Assembly (NCBI GenBank): GCA_947499545.1
Contig: CANMOZ010000001.1
Span: forward strand, 186,001-250,000
Source: an uncultured Saccharospirillaceae bacterium
GTDB taxonomy: Bacteria > Pseudomonadota > Gammaproteobacteria > Pseudomonadales > Oceanobacteraceae
DNA: 64,000 nucleotides
Direction of reading: 5' to 3'
Under the pieces are notes generated by a model that was not told the origin of the DNA, did not search any database, and worked only from the letters and a program-made list of their open reading frames with translations. Both the position numbers and the translations under genes were made by a program. Of this stretch, positions 36,261-45,414 are shown piece after piece. How positions within the stretch are numbered: position 1 is the stretch's first letter; every line of letters begins with the position of its first letter.

Positions 36261-39200
36261 ATGCCGGCATGTGCACGGAAAGGCGACCCTCACGCTTGCC
36301 CTCGCGAAGGTCATGGCACAACCCCAATTGTCGAGGGCGCTCCACACACCTTTTTCGATGGCCAACCTGCCGCTTGCGTGGGGCATAAAACCGATTGCGG
36401 CGCTACGATTGTTGTTGGCTTTCCAAAATTTACTGTAAACGGCTTACCTGTCGCGCACGTCGGCAGTCGCACCTCACACGACGGCGTGCTGATGGGGGGC
36501 TCTCCTGACATTTTCGCTGCCAGCATGGGTGGCAAACCCATCGATTTCCAAAAGATGGGCGCTATTGATGAGGATGGAGAGCTTGACCGTGCGGTGATGG
36601 ATGAACTCCTTGCTGACCCAGCGCTCGAAGAGAAAGCGTTAAAAATGGGAGCAATCGTTGAAGTCGAGACTCAAAGCTTTCATTTCTTAGATCCCCTAAT
36701 GTCCATCTTTCATCGGACAGCGGCTGAAATTCCTTTGCTCACCACAACAATGGCCAAAGTGTCAGGGCTACTCAAGAATGAGGGAGATAAGTTGCTCGAT
36801 GCTGAACAGCCAGAAGAAGGCCCTCCGACGAAAGAAGAACAAGACGAAGATCAGTTAATTGTGCAGGTCGTTGGCAAAGAGCATAACAACGATCAACAGA
36901 TCGCCATCTACGACATTTGCGGTACCCGACTTGGTAAAACAGAAGAACGCACGAAAGAGCCCTTTAGCTATAAGAATTCAAAATCCCAAAGCGAGGGAAT
37001 TGAGAATGAACTGCATATTTGGCCGTGGCCAAAAAATGAGCCAAGGCGTGAACTGAAATTAGAAGTCGAAGCTGTAGAGGGAGGCCCTATTGTACTCCCA
37101 TTAATGGACAATGCCATTGCCACCTATAGGCGCACGGCTCGTCAATGCAATGTGATCTGCCCCGTTGTGCCGGCTTCATTCGTTGAAAATGCACGCAGCC
37201 CACATCCGCGAGGGAACAGCACCCTCGCCAAAACCCGACCTGGTTTCTTATATATTTACAACAAGGGAAGATTGTGGCGGGAATTAGAAATCCGGCAAGA
37301 AGACCAAGAAGGCAAGCTCACGACCTACCATGATGTCAGGCTTCTTGATTATCGGCTTGGAAAGGACCCCGATAATGCCTTTGATGAATGCATCGAAAAA
37401 CGTAAAGTGGTTGGTAAAGGTTTAAAAGATATTTGGTTACCGGTTCATTGGAATCAACGCCGTCAGAAAATCGAGATTTTGTATTCTGAAGTGCCTCTGC
37501 CTGCAACACGCCTTAATCGTTTTGAGCGAGATCCGAAACTCAGAAAACGTCGTTCAAAAAACTTGAATTTAAATATCGTTGAGGTGCGAGTCGATCAGGA
37601 TATGTATCAACAAGATATTATCCTCGGGAATTGCATGCCACGAGTACGCCCCAGAGCTCCTGCGGCAGAATTTGAGCTAGACTTCCCAGCAGCTTATTTG
37701 TTGTCATTAGGTGGAAACTACACCTCCGATCAATACACCAAAGCCGTTCATTACCTCGATTCAATGAGCAATGTTGGTAATTACCGCGATCATTATCAAA
37801 GCAAATCAATTGGCCAACAAAGCTTATCAGAGCAAATTCGTAACCTACGGTGGGATCACCAATCTGCACCCCATTTAGAAAGCAACGCACTGTCCGCACT
37901 TTATTGGAAACATATCAAAAACGTCGATCAGCAAGAACAGGCAAAACGACAAGCAACCCTAGCATTTTGGGAAGCGAATCACCCCGCCATCCAACAAGAG
38001 GCGTTCGACGATGCCAGAACGCGGAAAATTGGGGTCATCATCGCTGATGACCCTTTATTTAGAGCACGTCATTTAAGACAGCGAGCGGCGGCGGCTAACG
38101 AACTACTGAACAACATCACAAGAATCAGTCAACAGCAAGATCACTATCACAGCGCTTTGCTGATTGATCGTTACCTAGCCCCTAAAAACATTGGGGGTGA
38201 ACGTAATCCCTTTTATACCGACTTTAAAGATTTTTGGATGCCAGGCAAACAAAAAATCGGTAAAACCCTATATAAAACCGAGCGTCAACAAGCGCTTAAG
38301 TATTTTATTGAAACACAGCAGGCTTTAGGGCGCTGGTTAAAAGATCATGATAATCAGCACGCCTTAGGCGACTTATTTTGCTTGTCAGGGGCAGACTATT
38401 TAGGAGCATTTAAGTTTACCGTAGAGCTGATTAACTGGGCAGCGATGCCATCTGATGTTATCTCAGCACAAGATTCAGCGCTGACTAAGCAACGAAGGGT
38501 TAACACCCTATCTTGGGTGTATTCATTGGCAACGAAGACCAGCGAGCCTTTGCACGCAATGCTTTATCCACCAACGACTGAAAATGCATTAGCAAAGCCC
38601 TATTGCGTTCCGGAATCTGACGACGATCAAGGCGATGGGCATTTTCGTGGCGCTGAAATGGCGAAGCTTGAACTCAAAGAAAATATGGAATCGCCAGGCC
38701 TCACTTTGGATGGGCTGTGGGTGCAATCGGCAGTTTCTCAAAATTCTTTTATCATTCCATGGTTTAAAAACCTAAACGCTTACTTGATGTACCTTAGCGA
38801 TACTCTGAGCAACCTTGTAACAGAGTCCATTGAAGTGACCCAAGGGCACAAAGTGGCATACCGTGAAGCGCGCATTGAAGTTAACAAACGCATACTAGAA
38901 CTGCGAAATGAACGTACAAAAGCAGAGTTCCAAGAAGCGGAAAAAAGCGTGCACCAAGCGACCATTGATGCTCAGGAAAAAATAAAATTCCATATGGATT
39001 TGCATAGCCCTGATATTAACCGCCTACGTGCCTGGCTTCCAAAGAGTTTTGGAGAGCTAACATTTGAACGTCGAAACAAAGCTGAGTTAAAAGAATTTTA
39101 TGTTCTAGGGGAAGTAAAAGAATTTTCTCCAGAAGTGAAAAAATTTCACGGAGAATTACTCCTTAAAGTCGAAAATAAAACCAATGAGTTAATTGGTTCA

Positions 39201-40778
39201 TCCAATAAAACCATTTTTTCAGCAGGGACTGTATTAGAACCTAAAGAAAAAATTGGGGTATTTGGAATCCCTATCAACGAAGAAACAAGTGAAGCCTTAG
39301 CCGGAGTGACCAAAGCCAATACAGAACTCACCGTTTTAAATAAAAGCATAGAAATGTATGAAAAACAGATCAACGATGGCTTTGGTGACACTCGTAAACT
39401 AGCAGCCCAGTTAAACGAAGCTCGACAAGTGAGAGAGCGTTTATTAAACAGTAAATCCCTACAATTTACTCAAAGTCCCTATTTTGCAGGTTTAATTCTA
39501 CAGATTGAACTTTGGAACTTATTTTCTGGTGAAATTGGTAACGCTCAGTCTAACATAAGTAATAAAGGAGCGATACGTACAATGATTGGTGTGACTGGTG
39601 CGATAATTGACACCACCATTGCTTTAGAAATGTACACCACTCGTTTACTAGGTGCGACTGCCATGACCAAAGCTTTTGAGATTGGTTTTACCGTCACCGA
39701 GCAGCAATGGAAAGCCTTTTTACCCAAATTTTTAGAGAAACTCTCTGCCAATCTTATCGGACGAATCACCGTTGGGGTGGTTTTAGGAGCCGCCGCCTCG
39801 GTTATTTTAGCGGGTGTACACCTTTACGATGCCTGCTACGAATGGAACCGCGGCAATTATGGTGCCGCCATCGGATATGGCATCGTGGGCATTTCCGCAT
39901 TGGTCGGTTTGGCCGGCGTCTTTTTTGCTGGCAGCATCGCTCCGGCTGGCGCCGGGATCGTCGCTATTACCATCGCAGCCATGTCGAACCCCTTTACCTG
40001 CATTGCGCTCATCGGTTTTGTGATCGGTTACAGCGTTATTCAATTCTTCGACAATACGCCCATCGAAGAGTGGTTGGTCAACGGCCCCTTTGGGCGCAAA
40101 GCGGAATCCAACTTACAGGACCCAGACAAAAAGCATTTATTAGACCCCCAAGAGACCTTCTACCGTTTATTCATTTTATTAGTTCAACCTCGTATGGAAA
40201 TCGGCCCAAATCCATATAAAGGTCAAGCCCAAGGCAAACTTGGGGAAGCCAATGCCCGAGTGCGCATTTTTAACCCTTTAAGCGGCTTATCCTCTAGCCA
40301 AGAGAATGAAACCCGATTAAATACCCACATTAAATTTCAATACTGCAAGGCCGACGAGCCCTATTATTCATACCGGTTGGGGCATTATGTAGGCAATAAC
40401 TGCCGCACTCATGGTGATCCAACCCTTATGAAAATCTTCCACGTCGATTATCACAGCGACATGACCGATTACTTTGTACAAACCGAGAGTTTCTGCATTG
40501 GGCGGGCTTGCCAACGGGTGCGTATCGAACGGGAAAATCGCTTTGCCAATATTCGAGTCTGGGCACAAGCCTACTACATTGATCCCTTTGGAAAAGAACG
40601 TTTTTCACCTGGCCCAGCCCCACTCGACCCTATGCAAACCCTAAGCATTGATGAGATCGATAACATCATCAACGATCAAACCCAAGTCTATTGGGCTCGT
40701 GAATCCAGCCATGCTCGGATCATCAGCATCACCGAACACCAACAAAGCCAACAATCGACAACGCTGGAGCCAGCCTAA
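36261..40778 (+). CDS. PAAR-domain type VI secretion effector, VasX/BTH_I2691-like pore-former
   Basis: 1505 residues. Residues 1-95 are a PAAR domain (MPACARKGDPHACP, TPIVEGAPHTFFDGQPAA, VGFPKFTVNGLPVAHVGS), which caps the VgrG spike. Residues about 280-480 resemble the VasX N-terminal region (QCNVICPVVPASF, TRPGFLYIYNKGRLWRELEI). A long helical middle follows. Near the C-terminus are three strong membrane segments (about 1165-1190, 1199-1226, 1231-1262) and a weaker one at 1107-1125, colicin-like, as in VasX, which depolarises membranes. The last 240 residues are polar. GGAG before the ATG at 36261 decides the start. No vgrG or hcp is nearby. The end overlaps the first immunity gene (TAATG). 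Confidence 0.85.
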   Translation: MPACARKGDPHACPREGHGTTPIVEGAPHTFFDGQPAACVGHKTDCGATIVVGFPKFTVNGLPVAHVGSRTSHDGVLMGGSPDIFAASMGGKPIDFQKMGAIDEDGELDRAVMDELLADPALEEKALKMGAIVEVETQSFHFLDPLMSIFHRTAAEIPLLTTTMAKVSGLLKNEGDKLLDAEQPEEGPPTKEEQDEDQLIVQVVGKEHNNDQQIAIYDICGTRLGKTEERTKEPFSYKNSKSQSEGIENELHIWPWPKNEPRRELKLEVEAVEGGPIVLPLMDNAIATYRRTARQCNVICPVVPASFVENARSPHPRGNSTLAKTRPGFLYIYNKGRLWRELEIRQEDQEGKLTTYHDVRLLDYRLGKDPDNAFDECIEKRKVVGKGLKDIWLPVHWNQRRQKIEILYSEVPLPATRLNRFERDPKLRKRRSKNLNLNIVEVRVDQDMYQQDIILGNCMPRVRPRAPAAEFELDFPAAYLLSLGGNYTSDQYTKAVHYLDSMSNVGNYRDHYQSKSIGQQSLSEQIRNLRWDHQSAPHLESNALSALYWKHIKNVDQQEQAKRQATLAFWEANHPAIQQEAFDDARTRKIGVIIADDPLFRARHLRQRAAAANELLNNITRISQQQDHYHSALLIDRYLAPKNIGGERNPFYTDFKDFWMPGKQKIGKTLYKTERQQALKYFIETQQALGRWLKDHDNQHALGDLFCLSGADYLGAFKFTVELINWAAMPSDVISAQDSALTKQRRVNTLSWVYSLATKTSEPLHAMLYPPTTENALAKPYCVPESDDDQGDGHFRGAEMAKLELKENMESPGLTLDGLWVQSAVSQNSFIIPWFKNLNAYLMYLSDTLSNLVTESIEVTQGHKVAYREARIEVNKRILELRNERTKAEFQEAEKSVHQATIDAQEKIKFHMDLHSPDINRLRAWLPKSFGELTFERRNKAELKEFYVLGEVKEFSPEVKKFHGELLLKVENKTNELIGSSNKTIFSAGTVLEPKEKIGVFGIPINEETSEALAGVTKANTELTVLNKSIEMYEKQINDGFGDTRKLAAQLNEARQVRERLLNSKSLQFTQSPYFAGLILQIELWNLFSGEIGNAQSNISNKGAIRTMIGVTGAIIDTTIALEMYTTRLLGATAMTKAFEIGFTVTEQQWKAFLPKFLEKLSANLIGRITVGVVLGAAASVILAGVHLYDACYEWNRGNYGAAIGYGIVGISALVGLAGVFFAGSIAPAGAGIVAITIAAMSNPFTCIALIGFVIGYSVIQFFDNTPIEEWLVNGPFGRKAESNLQDPDKKHLLDPQETFYRLFILLVQPRMEIGPNPYKGQAQGKLGEANARVRIFNPLSGLSSSQENETRLNTHIKFQYCKADEPYYSYRLGHYVGNNCRTHGDPTLMKIFHVDYHSDMTDYFVQTESFCIGRACQRVRIERENRFANIRVWAQAYYIDPFGKERFSPGPAPLDPMQTLSIDEIDNIINDQTQVYWARESSHARIISITEHQQSQQSTTLEPA

Positions 40779-41854
40779 TGCAACCCGACTACAGACCCAA
40801 TCACTATGGGCCTCAGGCCTATAATTCTACCCATTTGCCCGTTATCAAACGTGAGCAAGCACCTCACAACAAAGCCCCTCTACTGGGGCAATTACTCAAC
40901 TTTGGGCACACGCAAGAGATTATTCCTTATTGGATTTTAGAAAGCCAAAACCCAGAAAAGTTACGCGAGGAAGAACAAACGGCTAACGAAGAAAAAAAAG
41001 GGCCGTTACTCAACATTGACTTTCGTTGGAATCATCGTTCAATCCGATATGACACTGCTAGTGGACTAACAACAGTCATTATAATGATGAGTGGCTTAGG
41101 GAAAATTTTTACTCTATTCTGTATCCCATTATTTTTATTGGGGTCGTTAGTAACATGGTATATTCTCCCACCAAACTTCATAACTTTTAGGGATGTTATT
41201 GAAACGATAGCAGTTGGAAGCGGATTTCCAGCTTTTTTTTGGTTATTAGGTTCAATTATTATTAAGCTTCCAAGAAAATGGTGGCTTAGATCCAGTAAAG
41301 GCCCTCAATGGGATTTATGCCGTGAGACTGGGATGGTTACCTTATTTTTGTACAAAGGAAAAGACTATGAGAAGACTGGCAAACCCTATATCTTTCAAGC
41401 GCCTTTCTACGAGTTTGAACCCATCGTCGCTTCAATCCCCAATCGCCATGGCGGGACTTATAACAACCTACTGTTACGACATCGACAAGCCCCCTACCCT
41501 TGGTTCAGTTTTAAATGCTTAACCGGTGACGAACGTTTTCAGCAAAGCGTACAGTTGTGGCACTATATACAAAATTATATGGACATCAGCAAACCCTTAC
41601 CCGACACCCCTTTCCTGGAAGAATATCGCCCCTACGACCCAACCACTAAAGCACACGATGTACGAACCGGCCGTAACCCTCGGTATTGGCGTGACATGAG
41701 CGAGGCTGACTATAAAAAAGCGTTAAAAGCAACCCAGGAATATCCCGACATTAATTTCAAAGAACACCTGTGCATCGTTGAAGAACAAGTCGTGTACGGC
41801 GAAGCTGGGGCCTTAGACTCAACGGGCAAACGCATGTACGGCCCTCATGACTAA
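40778..41854 (+). CDS. Probable immunity protein, copy 1 (DUF6708-like)
   Basis: 358 residues with two membrane helices (about 109-131 and 141-163) separated by a short loop. The rest is cytoplasmic and ends in the motif PDTPFLEEYRPYDPTTKAHD followed by GRNPRYWRDMSEADY, which I associate with the DUF6708 family found beside VasX-like effectors. An immunity role is inferred from the overlap with the effector stop (TAATG) and from membrane topology: a pore-forming toxin would be neutralised in the inner membrane. The VasX immunity protein TsiV2 is also an integral membrane protein. First of three tandem copies. Confidence 0.75.
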   Translation: MQPDYRPNHYGPQAYNSTHLPVIKREQAPHNKAPLLGQLLNFGHTQEIIPYWILESQNPEKLREEEQTANEEKKGPLLNIDFRWNHRSIRYDTASGLTTVIIMMSGLGKIFTLFCIPLFLLGSLVTWYILPPNFITFRDVIETIAVGSGFPAFFWLLGSIIIKLPRKWWLRSSKGPQWDLCRETGMVTLFLYKGKDYEKTGKPYIFQAPFYEFEPIVASIPNRHGGTYNNLLLRHRQAPYPWFSFKCLTGDERFQQSVQLWHYIQNYMDISKPLPDTPFLEEYRPYDPTTKAHDVRTGRNPRYWRDMSEADYKKALKATQEYPDINFKEHLCIVEEQVVYGEAGALDSTGKRMYGPHD

Positions 41855-41867
41855 ATCATCAACCTGT

Positions 41868-42944
41868 ATGCAACCCGATTACAGACCTAATCACTATGGG
41901 CCTCAGGCCTACAATTCTACGCATTTGCCCATTATCAAGCGTGAGCAAGCTCCTCACAACAAAGCCCCTCTATTAGGGCAATTGCTTAACTTTGGGCATA
42001 CGAAAGAGATTATTCCCTACTGGCTACTCGAAGGCGAAAATCCAGAAAAGTTACGTAAAGAAAGACAAACGATTGATGAAGAAAAAAAAGGGCCTCTACT
42101 CGACATTGACTTTCGCTGGAATCATCGTTCAATTCGTTATGACAATGTTGGTGGACTAACTAAAATCATTTTAATGATGAGTGGTTTGGGGAAAATTTTC
42201 ACTTTATTCTCTATTCCTTTTTTCATAATTGGGCTTTCATTAGTATGGTTTATTATATCTTCAGATAAATTCCCTTATATCGAAGTTATTAAAATGACCG
42301 CTTTTGCTTGCAGTTTCCCAGGTTTTTTTTGGTTATTAGGCTCAATTATTATTAAGCTTCCAAGAAAATGGTGGCTTAGATCCAGTAAAGGCCCTCAATG
42401 GGATTTATGCCGTGAGTCTGGGATGGTTACCTTATTTTCGTACAAAGGAAAAGACTATGAGAAGACTGGCAAACCCTATATCTTTCAAGCGCCTTTCTAC
42501 GAGTTTGAACCCATCGTCGCTTCAATTCCCAACCGCCATGGCGGGACTTATAACAACTTACTGTTACGACATCGACAAGCCCCCTACCCTTGGTTCAGCT
42601 TTAAATGCTTAACCGGTGACGAACGTTTTCAACAAAGCGTACATTTGTGGCACTTTATCCAAAATTATATGGACATCAGCAAACCCTTACCCGACACCCC
42701 CTTCCTGGAAGAATATCGCCCCTACGACCCAACCACTAAAGCACACGATGAACGAACCGGCCGTAACCCTCGGTATTGGCGTGACATGAGCGAGGCTGAC
42801 TATAAAAAAGCGTTAAAAGCAACCCAGGAATATCCCGATATTAATTTCAAAGAACACCTGTGCATCGTTGAAGAACAAGTCGTGTACGGCGAAGCAGGGG
42901 CCTTAGACTCAACAGGCAAACGCATGTATGGCCCTCATGACTAA
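41868..42944 (+). CDS. Probable immunity protein, copy 2 (DUF6708-like)
   Basis: Second tandem copy, 358 residues from the start equivalent to copy 1. An ATG at 41847 would add seven residues and overlap the previous stop by eight bases; translational coupling would favour it, so the start is unsure. Outside residues 92-152 it is nearly identical to copies 1 and 3. Inside, the hairpin reads LFSIPFFIIGLSLVWFIISSD instead of LFCIPLFLLGSLVTWYILPPN. The tail MYGPHD is shared with copy 1. Probably protects against a variant pore-former. Confidence 0.72.
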   Translation: MQPDYRPNHYGPQAYNSTHLPIIKREQAPHNKAPLLGQLLNFGHTKEIIPYWLLEGENPEKLRKERQTIDEEKKGPLLDIDFRWNHRSIRYDNVGGLTKIILMMSGLGKIFTLFSIPFFIIGLSLVWFIISSDKFPYIEVIKMTAFACSFPGFFWLLGSIIIKLPRKWWLRSSKGPQWDLCRESGMVTLFSYKGKDYEKTGKPYIFQAPFYEFEPIVASIPNRHGGTYNNLLLRHRQAPYPWFSFKCLTGDERFQQSVHLWHFIQNYMDISKPLPDTPFLEEYRPYDPTTKAHDERTGRNPRYWRDMSEADYKKALKATQEYPDINFKEHLCIVEEQVVYGEAGALDSTGKRMYGPHD

Positions 42945-42957
42945 ATCATCAACCAGC

Positions 42958-44034
42958 ATGCAACCCTATTACAGACCTAATCACTATGGGCCTCAGGCCT
43001 ATAATTCTATGCATTTACCCGTTATCAAGCGTGAGCAAGCTCCTCACAACAAAGCCCCACTATTGGGGCAGCTGCTTAACTTTGGGTATACGCAAGACAT
43101 TATTCCTTACTGGTTGCTTGAAGGCGAAAATCCAGAAAAGTTACGCGAGGAAGAACAAACGGCTAACGAAGAAAAAAAAGGGCCTCTACTCGACATTGAC
43201 TTTCGTTGGAATCATCGTTCAATTCGTTATGACAATGTTGGTGGACTGACTAAAATCATTTTAATGATGAGTGGATTGCGAAGGATATTTACTTTATTTT
43301 GTTTCCCATTATTTTTCTTTGGATTTATATTAACATGGTATATTCTTCCACCAAACACTATGGGTTTTAATGATGTAATTGAGGGAACAGTTTTTGGATG
43401 CAGTTTTCCAGCATTTTTTTGGTTATTAGGCTCAATTATTATTAAGCTTCCAAGAAAATGGTGGCTTAGATCCAGTAAAGGCCCTCAATGGGATTTATGC
43501 CGTGAGTCTGGGATGGTTACCTTATTTTCGTACAAAGGAAAAGACTATGAGAAGACTGGCAAACCCTATATCTTTCAAGCGCCTTTCTACGAGTTTGAAC
43601 CCATCGTCGCTTCTATCCCCAACCGCCATGGGGGGACTTATAACAACTTACTGTTACGACACCGACAAGCCCCCTACCCTTGGTTCAGTTTTAAATGCTT
43701 AACCGGTGACGAACGTTTTCAACAAAGCGTACAGTTGTGGCACTTTATCCAAAATTATATGGACATCAGCAAACCCTTACCCGACACCCCCTTCCTGGAA
43801 GAATATCGCCCCTACGACCCAACTACTAAAGCGCATGATGAGCGAACCGGCCGTAACCCAAGGTATTGGCGTGACATGAGCGAGGCTGACTATAAAAAAG
43901 CGTTAAAAGCAACCCAGGAATATCCCGACATTAATTTCAAAGAACACCTGTGCATCGTTGAAGAACAAGTCGTGTACGGCGAAGCAGGGGCCTTAGACTC
44001 AACGGGCAAACGACTGTTCTGGCTTAATGATTAG
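42958..44034 (+). CDS. Probable immunity protein, copy 3 (DUF6708-like)
   Basis: Third tandem copy, 358 residues from the homologous start; upstream ATGs at 42928 and 42937 overlap the previous stop. The membrane hairpin is again different (LFCFPLFFFGFILTWYILPPN, then FNDVIEGTVFGCSFP), while about 200 C-terminal residues are almost the same as in the other two. Its last residues are RLFWLND rather than RMYGPHD, marking the edge of the duplicated unit. All three copies are intact, so selection appears to keep them. Confidence 0.72.
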   Translation: MQPYYRPNHYGPQAYNSMHLPVIKREQAPHNKAPLLGQLLNFGYTQDIIPYWLLEGENPEKLREEEQTANEEKKGPLLDIDFRWNHRSIRYDNVGGLTKIILMMSGLRRIFTLFCFPLFFFGFILTWYILPPNTMGFNDVIEGTVFGCSFPAFFWLLGSIIIKLPRKWWLRSSKGPQWDLCRESGMVTLFSYKGKDYEKTGKPYIFQAPFYEFEPIVASIPNRHGGTYNNLLLRHRQAPYPWFSFKCLTGDERFQQSVQLWHFIQNYMDISKPLPDTPFLEEYRPYDPTTKAHDERTGRNPRYWRDMSEADYKKALKATQEYPDINFKEHLCIVEEQVVYGEAGALDSTGKRLFWLND

Positions 44035-44195
44035 AGACCCGAATTAAAATTCAGCCTAACTTTAAGATCAATTATTTTGTAACTTGATTGTGTTTTTCTT
44101 GCACAAAGATAGCCCCTATTTATTTAAAGTTATCCCCTAACATTCATCAACACCTTAATTTATAGCTCTATCAACCCAAACCCATAATTTCCTAG

Positions 44196-44771
44196 ATGAA
44201 TAAAGTAACAGCTTATGGTAGCATTCAGCCACCAACTGTATGGAGACTTTTTGGCATGTGTACACCGATTTACTTCACCGTTAAGCCAACTTTTTCGGAT
44301 TGGATGCGATACAAATTTTTCCAATGCGAAAAGTTAGCTGAAATTCGTTTATCGGTACCTCTTTTCTTAGCAATATTTATATTAATCAATGAAAGTTCAA
44401 GTCTACTCAATATCACACCTATCAGTAGCAATATCTTATTATTATGTCAATACTTTGTTGCTCCAATCGTTATATTGTATATCATAGTCATTAAGTTCTG
44501 TAATTTACGATTTTCCCCTGACGAGACAAGCCCCATATTTCAAAAGACAAACTATAAATTAACAAAGGATCATCTTGAAATATCAAACAGCCTTTCAAAA
44601 ACAAAACACACTTGGGAGGCTATCAAGGAAATAACAACCGATAAGCGCTGCATCTATCTTTGGCTTGACAACCATACACCCTACATAATACCAAAACCTC
44701 AACTAAAAGAGATAGATAAAACTCTCTCCATCATCGAAAAGCACTCTTCAGAGAAGCAAAAAAATCTTTAA
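44196..44771 (+). CDS. YcxB-like membrane protein, copy A
   Basis: 191 residues. FTVKPTFSDWMRYKFFQ at the N-terminus, two hydrophobic segments (about 55-72 and 78-101), then a C-terminal YcxB-like domain: YKLTKDHLEISNSLSKTKHTW, IYLWLDNHTPYIIPKPQL. The function of YcxB-like proteins is unknown, although they recur near polymorphic toxins as membrane-bound putative immunity proteins. No ribosome binding site is obvious. DNA is AT-rich compared with the effector. A paralogue follows after 47 bases. Confidence 0.65.
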   Translation: MNKVTAYGSIQPPTVWRLFGMCTPIYFTVKPTFSDWMRYKFFQCEKLAEIRLSVPLFLAIFILINESSSLLNITPISSNILLLCQYFVAPIVILYIIVIKFCNLRFSPDETSPIFQKTNYKLTKDHLEISNSLSKTKHTWEAIKEITTDKRCIYLWLDNHTPYIIPKPQLKEIDKTLSIIEKHSSEKQKNL

Positions 44772-44818
44772 CTTTGAACTATTGATCACTCAAACCATAA
44801 CTTTTAACAGAGCAACCC

Positions 44819-45355
44819 ATGAAAGTCGAAACAGAAGATTCCATTCAATTTACTGTAAAACCAGACATATCCAATTGGCTTGCAATGAAATTTCAGCACT
44901 ATTTACTCCCTCACTATTTAATACTTCTTACATTATTCCTCTCCACACTATTCTATGTTTACAACACAAATTTCATGATTACATGGGAGATATTTTCAAG
45001 AGGTCATTCATATGGCTATCTAATAGCACTCATCATATATGTTGCTATCAAAACCAAGCTAACCAAAAAGCTTCGAAGAAGAAATACACCCAGCACTGAT
45101 AGTTACCTATTTCAACCAACTCATTATAAATGCACAGCTGACAGCATAGAAATTGATAATGACACATCTTCAACGCATTACAAATGGATGGCAATTCGAA
45201 ACATTACTGAAGATACCAAAAATTTATATTTATGGACTGACAACTTAAATGCGCATATCATACCAAAACTTCAACTAGATGATCCTTCAGAAACCACACA
45301 CCAAATTCAAAATTGGTTCAATGCAGCTCATTCGCTACCTATTGAAGACGATTGA
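44819..45355 (+). CDS. YcxB-like membrane protein, copy B
   Basis: 178 residues and the same plan as the previous gene: FTVKPDISNWLAMKF, two hydrophobic segments (about 30-48 and 62-76), and the YcxB-like end YKCTADSIEIDNDTSSTHYKW, LYLWTDNLNAHIIPKLQL. Sequence identity to copy A is modest except at these shared motifs, so the duplication is older than that of the immunity triplet. It probably belongs to the same effector-immunity island; no enzymatic motif is visible. Confidence 0.65.
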   Translation: MKVETEDSIQFTVKPDISNWLAMKFQHYLLPHYLILLTLFLSTLFYVYNTNFMITWEIFSRGHSYGYLIALIIYVAIKTKLTKKLRRRNTPSTDSYLFQPTHYKCTADSIEIDNDTSSTHYKWMAIRNITEDTKNLYLWTDNLNAHIIPKLQLDDPSETTHQIQNWFNAAHSLPIEDD

Positions 45356-45414
45356 ACCATCTTTCATCCATATTGAAACCTTAACTATTCCAAATATGTT
45401 ACTGGCTTAAATTA

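Larger units (their letters stand above)
40778..44034 (+). repeat. Threefold tandem gene duplication (unit about 1,090 bp)
   Basis: Units start at 40778, 41868 and 42958, exactly 1,090 bases apart. The junction CCTCATGACTAAATCATC recurs after copies 1 and 2. Divergence is concentrated at about bases 275-455 of each unit, which code for the membrane hairpin; the following 600 bases are nearly identical, as expected of recent duplication or gene conversion. Confidence 0.9.

Noticed and set aside
39707-40219. 170-codon plus-strand frame inside the effector gene
   Set aside because: Arg/Cys-rich translation in a shifted frame of the membrane-helix coding region; no initiation signal.
40778-44034. 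Triplicated genes as an assembly artefact
   Set aside because: The three units have clearly different central segments and different ends, so they are real separate copies.
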